Virus record (IMG/VR): IMGVR_UViG_3300023202_000395
Span: 1-23,842 of that record
Length of the DNA stretch: 23,842 bases
Source: a virus
Reading direction: 5' to 3' (one strand)
Of the stretch, positions 1 through 6,526 are shown piece by piece (the first letter of the stretch is position 1; the number at the start of each line of letters is the position of its first letter). The position numbers and the translations under genes were made by a program. A model generated the notes under the pieces. It was not told the DNA's origin. It worked only from the letters and a program-made list of their open reading frames with translations, and made no database searches.

Positions 1-741
1 GTGCAGCACCTCTTGGCCGCCAACTCGCTACGCGACTACCGCTCGCTCGTGCTGGAGCTTCGGCCGGTCGGTTACTGGCCGCTCGACGGGTCGGGGAGTG
101 CCGTCGTCGGGCCGAGCGGCACCTTGGGCGGCGGTCCTGGACCGGCCGTCGCGCGCCCGCTCGTGCCCGGTCGAGGCAGGGGCCTGCTCTTCGATGGCGA
201 CGACGATCGCGTCGACCTCGGCACAATCGAGCCCGACGATCCGCTGTCTCTTGCCGCGTCGCCATTCACAATCTGCGCGTGGATACACGTGTCGACCGCG
301 GCGATGGACAACTACGCGCGGGTTATCGATCGGAGTGACGGAGGGCAGGGGGCGAACGGATGGAACCTCATCCTCCAGGCGGATGGCTCAGTGCCAGACA
401 CCGATGGCATCGCCCGAATTGAAATCAACGTGAACACGACGCGATTTAATAGCAACGCGGCGGTTTACACGCGCGGCCAGACTCACTTCGTCGCCGGCCG
501 AGTGACGGCCGACACCTACGCGATCTTTGTCGACGCGGTAGACGTCGGCGGCACCTATCTGAGCGGGGCGCATCAGCTACCCCCAGCGACGACGACGGGA
601 TGCCGCATCGGCACCTGGAATCATTCGACGGCGCGAGAGTTCCGCGGCACCATGCAGCACGTCGCCGTCTTCAACCGCGGCCTCGCCGCCGACGAGATCG
701 TCGCCCTCTACAAGGGCGGCCTGCACGGAAGGAGCCAGTGA
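1..741 (+). CDS. LamG/concanavalin-like tail adhesin, probably 5'-partial
   Basis: The 246 residues read as a jelly-roll lectin-like domain of the LamG/concanavalin A superfamily. An opening block 'VGYWPLDG' lies near residues 23-30, 'FDGDDDRVDLG' near 64-74, 'FTICAWIHV' near 89-97, and a closing 'FRGTMQHVAVFNRGLAADEIVALY' type block near 214-237, which is the usual end strand of these domains. In phages such domains sit on tail fibres or capsid decorations and bind sugars. The reading frame is open to the first base and begins with GTG at position 1, so the true start may lie outside the window. Its stop overlaps the next ATG by one base (TGATG), so it belongs to the same transcript as the downstream genes. 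The LamG assignment is fairly sure; the adhesin role is inference from family and context. Confidence 0.75.
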   Translation: MQHLLAANSLRDYRSLVLELRPVGYWPLDGSGSAVVGPSGTLGGGPGPAVARPLVPGRGRGLLFDGDDDRVDLGTIEPDDPLSLAASPFTICAWIHVSTAAMDNYARVIDRSDGGQGANGWNLILQADGSVPDTDGIARIEINVNTTRFNSNAAVYTRGQTHFVAGRVTADTYAIFVDAVDVGGTYLSGAHQLPPATTTGCRIGTWNHSTAREFRGTMQHVAVFNRGLAADEIVALYKGGLHGRSQ

Positions 742-815
742 TGGCCAAACTGATCGACCTCGTCCAACCGCAGGACACCCCGGAGCAGTCGCAGTTCGCG
801 CGCGATCGATGTTGA
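741..815 (+). CDS. 5' fragment of a small phage gene, probably frameshifted
   Basis: A 24-residue frame, MAKLIDLVQPQDTPEQSQFA plus four residues, starts at an ATG overlapping the previous stop and follows a good ribosome-binding site (aaggag at 729-734). It stops at 813-815. The reading frame that continues from about 805 (IDVETAIAVPAVIAATV and onward) has no start codon with a ribosome-binding site and flows naturally from this fragment. The two therefore look like one gene of roughly 107 codons broken near the CG-rich stretch gcgcgcgatcgat at 798-810. Either a real frameshift, an assembly indel or programmed frameshifting could explain it. Function is not recognised. Confidence 0.45.
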   Translation: MAKLIDLVQPQDTPEQSQFARDRC

Positions 816-828
816 AACCGCGATCGCA

Positions 829-1062
829 GTGCCGGCGGTGATCGCCGCGACCGTCCGCAGCCAAGTCGCCACGCTCCAGCAGCTCGCGTCGCGCCGCGGC
901 TTGGATGCCCTGATCGCCGCCATGCCGGAGCCGCTGCGGCAGCCGTACCGGGATGCGTTGGGCGCGACCCGCGACTACTGGGCCGCGCACAGCTCGCTGC
1001 CGTTCCCAGAGCTGTCGGCCGAGGCGGTGCCGGCTGATCCCGCCCCCGAGCCGCAGGTATAG
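829..1062 (+). CDS. small hypothetical phage protein (3' part of a frameshifted gene)
   Basis: This frame encodes 77 residues from a GTG at 829. It is helical in character ('VRSQVATLQQLASRRGLDALIAAM', with proline and acidic residues at the C-terminus). No ribosome-binding site precedes the GTG. Protein-like sequence (AIDVETAIA) extends upstream in the same frame to about 802 without a start, so the gene most likely begins at the ATG at 741 in another frame. It ends 3 nt before the next ATG (1066), consistent with co-transcription in the left tail-gene cluster. I do not recognise the family. A small chaperone or structural accessory of the neighbouring 440-aa protein is only a guess. Confidence 0.5.
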   Translation: MPAVIAATVRSQVATLQQLASRRGLDALIAAMPEPLRQPYRDALGATRDYWAAHSSLPFPELSAEAVPADPAPEPQV

Positions 1063-1065
1063 CCG

Positions 1066-2388
1066 ATGGCGTTCACCCTCAAAACCGACTTGATCAGCGC
1101 TGCCAACATCACCAGCCGCACGCTGGTGGGCTCGTATGTCGCCACCGCCGACGGCGTGGTCTTCATCGACCTGCGGCTGACCGGGCTGTCGGGGTCGGCG
1201 GTGGCGACGATCATCGCCGAAGTCGTTTTGACCCGCGCCATGAGTACCCATGCGGGACCGCGGTGGGCGGACACCACGCGGGCCGCGGCAGAAACGACCT
1301 TCGCCAGGCCGGGGGCTTTCGCACTGCCGGTCAACGGGGGGGATCAACTCGACCTCTATATCGAGTCCTCCAATGCCGCAGACACCGGGGTGAGCGGCGA
1401 CGTGATCTTCCGCGACGGGTCGGACCCGTCGCGTCTGGACGCCACGATCAGCTCGCGGACGACGCTCGCCGACATCCGCGTCCTCGGGCTGGGCGACGTT
1501 GACGTAATCGACGACCCCTCCCTGCTCGCCGACACCGCCTCGACCAGCTTCGACGTCGCGAACGGCGACCGCTTCCGCATCGGCGACCAGGTCCAGGAGG
1601 AGGGCTCGCAGGAGGTGATGCTGGTGACCGAAGTCAGCGTCGGCACGATCACCGTAGTCCGCGGCTACGCGGGCACGACGCCCGAGGGGCTGCACGACGG
1701 GCACGTGTTGCGGATCATGCCGCCGGCCGCGGTGAGCGTAGCGGCGCGGACGATCGAATCGCGGCTCACGAGCGGGCGGGCCGACAACCTCGACAACCTG
1801 GACGCGGCGGTGAGCACGAGGTCCACCCACAGCGCTGAAGACGCGGCGACGGCTACGGCCGCGGAAGTCACCGCCGATCATGGGGAGGGCAGCTACGTCG
1901 ATGCCGGGCCGGCTGACGTGTCGGCGCTCGCCCTCGAAGCATCGCTGCAGCAGGTGAAGCTCAAGACCGATCTCATTACCGCGGGGGCCATCACCGTGGA
2001 GATCGGCAGCCACATTGCCAGCCCCGGCGATCAACTCACGCTCGTGCAGGGCGAGACGTACGCCGCGGCAATCGGCAACGCGATCGTCGTGAATGTCGCC
2101 GACAACAGGCTGCCGGCGACGCTGCTGACTGATGGCTCAGTGCCGACGCTGCGGATCGAGCCGAGCGAAGCGGCGGGGACGCCGCTTGCGAAGGTGGGGG
2201 CGGTCACAGCGTTCGACGTGGTCACGAGCACCGCGACGCTGCAGTTCGAGCTCACCCGTGCCGAGTCGGCCGCACTGAAGGACGGGCCGAATCGGTACGA
2301 GCTCGACGTGCATGTCGCTGGGGACGCTGACAGCGTGCTCACGCTCGTTGCGGCCGGCAGATGCCGTGTGGTGCGGCAGATCGCGTAA
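1066..2388 (+). CDS. tail/baseplate-appendage-like structural protein
   Basis: The 440-residue protein is rich in beta-prone, Ser/Thr/Ala/Asp segments. It carries 'GTITVVRGYAGTTPEGLHDG' near residues 192-211, a turn pattern frequent in phage structural proteins ('TRG..GT...H..G'). 'RLTSGRADNLDNLDAAVSTRS' lies near 233-253, a motif recurrent in phage tail proteins. The C-terminal segment (about 330-440, ending 'LTRAESAALKDGPNRYELDVHV' and a hydrophobic strand) resembles the Ig-like domain of BppU/tail-fibre N-termini. The phrase 'LKTDLI-(S/T)A-(2)-IT' occurs twice, near residues 5-16 and 298-309, suggesting an internal duplication. Virion-appendage function is inference from these family resemblances and from its position beside the LamG gene. 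Confidence 0.55.
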   Translation: MAFTLKTDLISAANITSRTLVGSYVATADGVVFIDLRLTGLSGSAVATIIAEVVLTRAMSTHAGPRWADTTRAAAETTFARPGAFALPVNGGDQLDLYIESSNAADTGVSGDVIFRDGSDPSRLDATISSRTTLADIRVLGLGDVDVIDDPSLLADTASTSFDVANGDRFRIGDQVQEEGSQEVMLVTEVSVGTITVVRGYAGTTPEGLHDGHVLRIMPPAAVSVAARTIESRLTSGRADNLDNLDAAVSTRSTHSAEDAATATAAEVTADHGEGSYVDAGPADVSALALEASLQQVKLKTDLITAGAITVEIGSHIASPGDQLTLVQGETYAAAIGNAIVVNVADNRLPATLLTDGSVPTLRIEPSEAAGTPLAKVGAVTAFDVVTSTATLQFELTRAESAALKDGPNRYELDVHVAGDADSVLTLVAAGRCRVVRQIA

Positions 2389-2502
2389 AGGCTTAGGAGG
2401 CGTTGTTAAGGCCCGCGGGTCCTTCCCGGGGGGCGGCCACGCGTGCCCCCACAGGGAACAGCAGCCTGTCACCTTTGATTCGTCCGCGGCGGCGAGAGAG
2501 CC
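2389..2502. other. 114-bp intergenic region before the terminase
   Basis: No gene is supported here. An aggagg Shine-Dalgarno-like hexamer sits at 2395-2400, but the frames it could serve do not look protein-like. The stretch gcccgcgggtccttcccggg and its flanks are GC-rich and partly self-complementary. No convincing promoter hexamers were found, so whether the terminase operon has its own promoter here is unknown. Confidence 0.4.
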
Positions 2503-4569
2503 ATGAGGGAGGGAACCGCCGAGCAGGATCGACGCGAGCGGGATCTCGAGCGCAAGCTGGAGGCGGGGAAAAAGGCCCGCGACATCGGCCCGATCCCGGC
2601 GGTCGCCGACCCCGAACGGCGCGAGCGGTGCAGTGCCACTTTCCAGGGATTCTGCGAGACCTACTTCGCGGATGCCTTCAGCCTCGGCTGGTCCGACGAC
2701 CACCTGCGGGTGCTCGGCAAGATCGAGCAGGTCCTGACCGTCGGCGGGTTGTTCGGCTTCGGGATGCCACGGGGCAGCGGCAAGACCACGCTCTGCCGGG
2801 CGGCGGTGCTCGACGCGCTGCTCTACGGTCGCCATCCCTACGTCGTGCTGATCGCCTCGGCCGAGGACATGGCCCGCAGCCTGCTCGACTCGATCAAGCG
2901 GGTGCTGCTGGGCAACCCGCTGCTCGCCGAGGACTTCCCCGAGGTCGTCGCGCCCATCCGCGCGCTGGAGAACAACGCCCGCAAGCAGGTCGGCCAGCTC
3001 TGCGAGGGGCAGCCCACCTACATCACGTGGGCGGCGGACAAGCTCGTGCTGCCGACGATCCCGAAGTCGGCCGCCTCGGGTTCGATCATCACCGTCGCCG
3101 GTCTCGACAGCTCGATGCGCGGGCAGCAACACACGCGGATGGACGGCACGGTGATCCGCCCGTCCCTGGTCGTGCTCGACGACCCGCAGACCCGTCAGTC
3201 GGCCGGGTCGGTCACGCAGACCCGCCGACGGCTGGCGACGCTCTACGGCGACGTGCTCGGCATGGCCGGGCCGGGCAAGAAGATTTCCGGCTTCATGCCC
3301 TGCACGAAGATCTACCACGACGACCTCGCCGACCAGGTGCTCGACCCGGAGCGGACGCCGGAGTTCCAGGGCGAATGCACGAAGCTGGTGTACGAGTTCC
3401 CGGCCGCGGACGACCTGTGGGAGCAGTACGCCAAGCTCCGAGCCGATGGCCTGCGTGCCGGCGACGCCGGCCGCGAAGCGACCGCGTTCTATAACGCGAA
3501 CCGCAAGGCGATGGACAAGGGGGCGAGGGTCGCGTGGGCGGACCGCTTCAACGATGACGAGCTGTCGGCTATCCAGCACGCGATGAACCTGAAGCTCCGC
3601 GACGAGGAGGCGTTCTTTGCGGAGTACCAGAACGAGCCGGTCGCCGACCAGGACGAGGACCTGGTCGTCACCGCCGAGCAGATCATGCAGCGGACCAACG
3701 GCCGGCCCCGGAAGGAAGCGCCGGCGAGCACGGCCCACCTCACCGCGTTCATCGACGTGCAGGAGAAGGCGCTGTACTACGTCGTCGCGGCTTGGGAGCC
3801 GGGCTTCACCGGCGTGGTCGCCGACTACGGCACGTTCCCGGATCAGAAGCGTCGGTACTTCACGCTCCGCGACGCGAAGCGGACGCTCAAGCGGACGTAC
3901 CAGGGGGCCGGGACCGAGGGCGCGATTCAGGCCGGGCTGGAGCAACTCGGCGGGGAGCTGCTCGACCAGGCGTGGCCGGTGGCCGGGGCCGGCGGGCAGC
4001 AGACGCTGCGGATCGAGCGGCTGCTCGTGGACGCGGGTTACCTGCCGCAAGTCGTCGGCGCGGCCTGCCGGCAGCTCGGGTCGGCGGCGATGCCGAGCAA
4101 GGGCGTGGGTATCAAGGCCGGCCAGCGGCCGATGACCGCTTACCGCCGCCGGCCGGGTGAACGGCACGGGTGGCACTGGTACGTGCCGAGCATCGCGCGG
4201 ACCGCCGAGGTCCGCCATGTGCTCTACGACACGAACCACTGGAAGGCGTTCGTCCACGCCCGGCTCGGGACGATGCCCGGTGACCGCGGGGCGCTCACGC
4301 TGTGGGGCAAGTCGCCGACGACACACAAGATGCTCGCCGACCACGTCGGCTCGGCCGAGACCTGCATACGCACCGAGGGCTTCGGCCGGGTGGTGAACGA
4401 GTGGAATCACAAGCCGTCAAACCCGGACAACCACCTGTTCGACTGCCTGGTCGGGGCGGCGGTCGCGGGGTCGATGGCCGGGGCGTCGCTGGGCGAGCAG
4501 GCGGGCAACGGCCGATCATCAGGGGGGAAGGTGAAGCTGTCGGAGCTCCAGCGCAAGCGAGCCGCCTGA
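2503..4569 (+). CDS. phage terminase large subunit (GpA-like ATPase/nuclease)
   Basis: The 688-residue protein is the DNA-packaging motor that cuts concatemers and pumps DNA into the prohead through the portal. The N-terminal ATPase has a Walker A motif GMPRGSGKTT at 87-96 and a Walker B 'SLVVLDDPQT' at 221-230 (hydrophobic strand ending in D226-D227). The C-terminal half shows an RNase H-like nuclease pattern with three acidic candidates: 'LTAFIDVQ' (D418), 'LLVDAGY' (D510) and 'NHLFDCLVGAAVA' (D647). The last is typical of GpA-type large terminases. Length fits the GpA family (about 600-700). A lysine/arginine-rich tail ends the protein. It is directly followed by the zinc-ribbon gene (TGATG overlap). 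No separate small terminase gene is recognised upstream. Confidence 0.93.
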   Translation: MREGTAEQDRRERDLERKLEAGKKARDIGPIPAVADPERRERCSATFQGFCETYFADAFSLGWSDDHLRVLGKIEQVLTVGGLFGFGMPRGSGKTTLCRAAVLDALLYGRHPYVVLIASAEDMARSLLDSIKRVLLGNPLLAEDFPEVVAPIRALENNARKQVGQLCEGQPTYITWAADKLVLPTIPKSAASGSIITVAGLDSSMRGQQHTRMDGTVIRPSLVVLDDPQTRQSAGSVTQTRRRLATLYGDVLGMAGPGKKISGFMPCTKIYHDDLADQVLDPERTPEFQGECTKLVYEFPAADDLWEQYAKLRADGLRAGDAGREATAFYNANRKAMDKGARVAWADRFNDDELSAIQHAMNLKLRDEEAFFAEYQNEPVADQDEDLVVTAEQIMQRTNGRPRKEAPASTAHLTAFIDVQEKALYYVVAAWEPGFTGVVADYGTFPDQKRRYFTLRDAKRTLKRTYQGAGTEGAIQAGLEQLGGELLDQAWPVAGAGGQQTLRIERLLVDAGYLPQVVGAACRQLGSAAMPSKGVGIKAGQRPMTAYRRRPGERHGWHWYVPSIARTAEVRHVLYDTNHWKAFVHARLGTMPGDRGALTLWGKSPTTHKMLADHVGSAETCIRTEGFGRVVNEWNHKPSNPDNHLFDCLVGAAVAGSMAGASLGEQAGNGRSSGGKVKLSELQRKRAA

Positions 4570-4778
4570 TGCCCTCGACCACAACGACGCCCCACCGCCC
4601 GGCCACCGCCGGCGACGGCGATCATTACGGCCGTAATACCGGCCTCGCCTGCCCCGGCTGCGGCGGGCAAAAGCTCCCGGTCGCGTACACCCGGCAGCGA
4701 CCGGGCCACGTGTTGCGGGTTCGCGCCTGCCCCGGCTGCGGCCGCCGCGTGGTGACCCGCGAACGGCTCGATCGCTAG
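4569..4778 (+). CDS. small zinc-ribbon protein
   Basis: The 69-residue protein starts at an ATG overlapping the terminase stop by one base. It has two CPGCG knuckles ('LACPGCGGQKLPV' and 'RACPGCGRRVVTRE') separated by about 24 residues, a four-cysteine zinc ribbon. Small zinc-ribbon proteins of this kind occur between terminase and portal genes in some phages and in late transcription activators (Ogr/Com-like), so a DNA- or RNA-binding role is plausible but unproven. The linker upstream of the first knuckle (residues 19-23, 'HYGRN') is encoded by the 14-bp palindrome ATTACGGCCGTAAT at 4624-4637. That suggests the palindrome was inserted or retained inside a tolerant, disordered part of the protein. 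Confidence 0.75.
   Translation: MPSTTTTPHRPATAGDGDHYGRNTGLACPGCGGQKLPVAYTRQRPGHVLRVRACPGCGRRVVTRERLDR
4624..4637. repeat. 14-bp palindrome, copy 1 (exact)
   Basis: ATTACGGCCGTAAT, perfectly self-complementary without a spacer, preceded by tc and followed by acc. It lies inside the coding sequence of the zinc-ribbon protein, in its low-complexity N-terminal linker. The other copies are at 9601, 17624 and (one mismatch) 21890. Candidate protein-binding site. Confidence 0.85.
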
Positions 4779-4812
4779 CATTTTCGGCGACCCGGTACAC
4801 ATCTGTAACTTT

Positions 4813-4831
4813 CCCGGCCGCTTCGGCCGGG
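4813..4831 (+). other. GC-rich hairpin between zinc-ribbon and gpW-like genes
   Basis: A 7-bp stem CCCGGCC (4813-4819) pairs with GGCCGGG (4825-4831) around the loop gcttc. It lies in the 93-bp gap between two late genes. No T-tract follows, so it is not a convincing intrinsic terminator. It could modulate mRNA stability or attenuate transcription. Confidence 0.4.
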
Positions 4832-4871
4832 GCCGCTTCACCCGCCCCGCTCGCTGATCGATGCGGATGGC

Positions 4872-5066
4872 GTGAGCGACCTGGCGCAGCAGATCGAAGA
4901 GAACGCCGCCGGCCCGGCCGAAGCCACGGTGGACAATCAGACCGTCCGCCGGCACTCGCTGCGCGACCAGATCGAAGCCGATCGGTACCTCGCGAGCAAG
5001 GCCGCGACCCGGAAGTCCGGGCTCGGCATCAAGCGAACGCGGGCCGTCCCGCCGGGGGCGGCGTGA
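4872..5066 (+). CDS. gpW-like small head-tail joining/head completion protein
   Basis: The 64-residue protein uses a GTG start. The upstream in-frame option is absent, and the ATG at 4861 is in another frame and stops at once. The C-terminal two thirds read 'TVRRHSLRDQIEADRYLASK' and then end 'VPPGAA'. This is the pattern I recall for the short proteins that sit immediately before lambda-type portal genes in GpA-terminase phages. They are often called gpW-like or are left uncharacterised. Its stop overlaps the portal start (GTGATG). Function as a head-completion or portal-associated protein is inferred from this invariant position rather than from visible catalytic motifs. Confidence 0.65.
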   Translation: MSDLAQQIEENAAGPAEATVDNQTVRRHSLRDQIEADRYLASKAATRKSGLGIKRTRAVPPGAA

Positions 5067-6526
5067 TGTTCGGGATGCTGAAGAGAGCGAAGGCCGCGCG
5101 GATCAGTGAGCGCGGGGGCACCCTCAACGCCCGGTACGACGCGGCCCAGACCACCGACGAAAACCGGCGGCACTGGGGCAACGCCGACTACCTCTCGGCC
5201 GACGCCGCGACCAGCCCCGAGGTCCGCCGCACGCTCCGGGCCCGGGCCCGGTACGAGACGGCGAACAACACCTACGCCCGCGGGATCGTCAACACCCTCG
5301 CCGACTACATCGTCGGCACCGGACCGCGGCTGCAGGTGCTGCTCGACGACGACGAGGCCAACCGCGTGATCGAGCGGGAGTTCACCCGCTGGGCGAGGTC
5401 GATCGACCTGGCCGCTCGGCTGCGTTCGATGAAGGCCGCCGAGACCGAGTCGGGCGAGGTTTTCGCGCGGCTGAAGACGAACAACGCGATAGATGGGCCA
5501 GTGCAGCTGGATATCTGCCTGATCGAGGCGGACCAGGTCGCCACGCCGACGATCGACCGGCCGGACGAGACCGGCGTCGACGGCATCGTGTTCGATGACG
5601 ACGGCAACCCGATCACCTACCACGTCCTGCGGCAGCACCCCGGCAGCAGCCGGTGGCTTGGGCTCGCGACGGAGTTCGAGCCGGTCCCGGCCGACCTGGT
5701 GATCCATCTCTTCCACGCGGCGAGGCCGGGCCAGAGCCGTGGCATCCCGGCGATCACGCCGGCGTTGCCGCTGTTCGCCTTGCTCCGCAGGTACACGCTG
5801 GCGGTCGTCGGCTCGGCCGAGCAGGCCGCGCTGATCGGGGGCGTGATCTATACCGACGGCCCGGCCGCCGAGACGGCCGACGTCGAGCCGATGGACAAGG
5901 TCGAGCTCGACCGCAACACGTGGATGACGCTGCCCGCCGGCTGGAAGCTCGGGCAGCCGAAGGCCGAGCAGCCCACGACCATGTACGGCGACTTCAAGCG
6001 GCACGTGATCGCCGAGATCGCGCGGTGTTTGAACATGCCGTTCAACATCGCGGCCGGCGACAGCTCGGGCTACAACTACGCCTCGGGCCGGCTGGACCAT
6101 CAGTCCTTCTTCCGCAGCCTGCGGATCGAGCAGCAGCGGATCGAACACGTCGTGCTCGATCGGCTGCTTGCCGCGTGGCTCGACGAGGCCGCGCTGGTCG
6201 AGGGGTTGCTGCCCGGTTCGGCCCGGACGCTCGACGCCGCCGGGGGCCGCATCCCGCACCAGTGGTTCTGGGATGGGTTCGAACACGTCGATCCGCTGAA
6301 GGAAGCGAACGCCCAGAAGGCCAGGCTCGCCGCGAACACGACGACGCTCGCCGCCGAGTACGCGCGGCAGGGGCTCGACTGGGAGCAGGAGCTGCGCCAG
6401 CGCGGCCGCGAGGCGGCGCTGATGCGAGAGCTCCAGCTCACGCTCGCCGACGCCGTCGACGACGACGCTGACGACCAAGACGACCCGGAGGACGCGGCCA
6501 GTGAGCCAGCCGACGCCCGAGTTTGA
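5066..6526 (+). CDS. phage portal protein, lambda family
   Basis: The 486-residue protein forms the dodecameric DNA gate at one capsid vertex and docks the terminase. Recognisable blocks run through the protein: 'YETANNTYARGIVNTLADYIVGTG' near 71-94, 'RSMKAAETESGEVFARLK' near 119-136, and 'LFHAARPGQSRGIPAITPAL', which is the typical lambda-portal 'G-Q-x-RG-P' block, near 218-237. 'GDSSGYNYASGRL' follows near 330-342 and 'WDGFEHVDPLKEANA' near 405-419. The acidic tail (DDDADDQDDPEDA) is typical of late portal C-termini. I chose ATG 5066; the GTG at 5063 would add one residue. The gene overlaps the capsid gene by 26 nt, implying translational coupling. Confidence 0.93.
   Translation: MFGMLKRAKAARISERGGTLNARYDAAQTTDENRRHWGNADYLSADAATSPEVRRTLRARARYETANNTYARGIVNTLADYIVGTGPRLQVLLDDDEANRVIEREFTRWARSIDLAARLRSMKAAETESGEVFARLKTNNAIDGPVQLDICLIEADQVATPTIDRPDETGVDGIVFDDDGNPITYHVLRQHPGSSRWLGLATEFEPVPADLVIHLFHAARPGQSRGIPAITPALPLFALLRRYTLAVVGSAEQAALIGGVIYTDGPAAETADVEPMDKVELDRNTWMTLPAGWKLGQPKAEQPTTMYGDFKRHVIAEIARCLNMPFNIAAGDSSGYNYASGRLDHQSFFRSLRIEQQRIEHVVLDRLLAAWLDEAALVEGLLPGSARTLDAAGGRIPHQWFWDGFEHVDPLKEANAQKARLAANTTTLAAEYARQGLDWEQELRQRGREAALMRELQLTLADAVDDDADDQDDPEDAASEPADARV

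Noticed and set aside
822-829. GCGATCGC octamers resembling HIP1 repeats (several in the window)
   Set aside because: They are explained by the common codon run GCG-ATC-GCC in GC-rich genes; no distinct placement pattern was apparent.
577-2034. Long minus-strand open frame (485 codons)
   Set aside because: It is antisense to the tail protein genes, Arg/Gly/Asp-rich and lacks any family motif; such shadows are expected in GC-rich coding DNA.
2137-4410. 757-codon minus-strand open frame
   Set aside because: Mirror of the terminase gene with low-complexity composition; the plus strand carries clear Walker and nuclease motifs.
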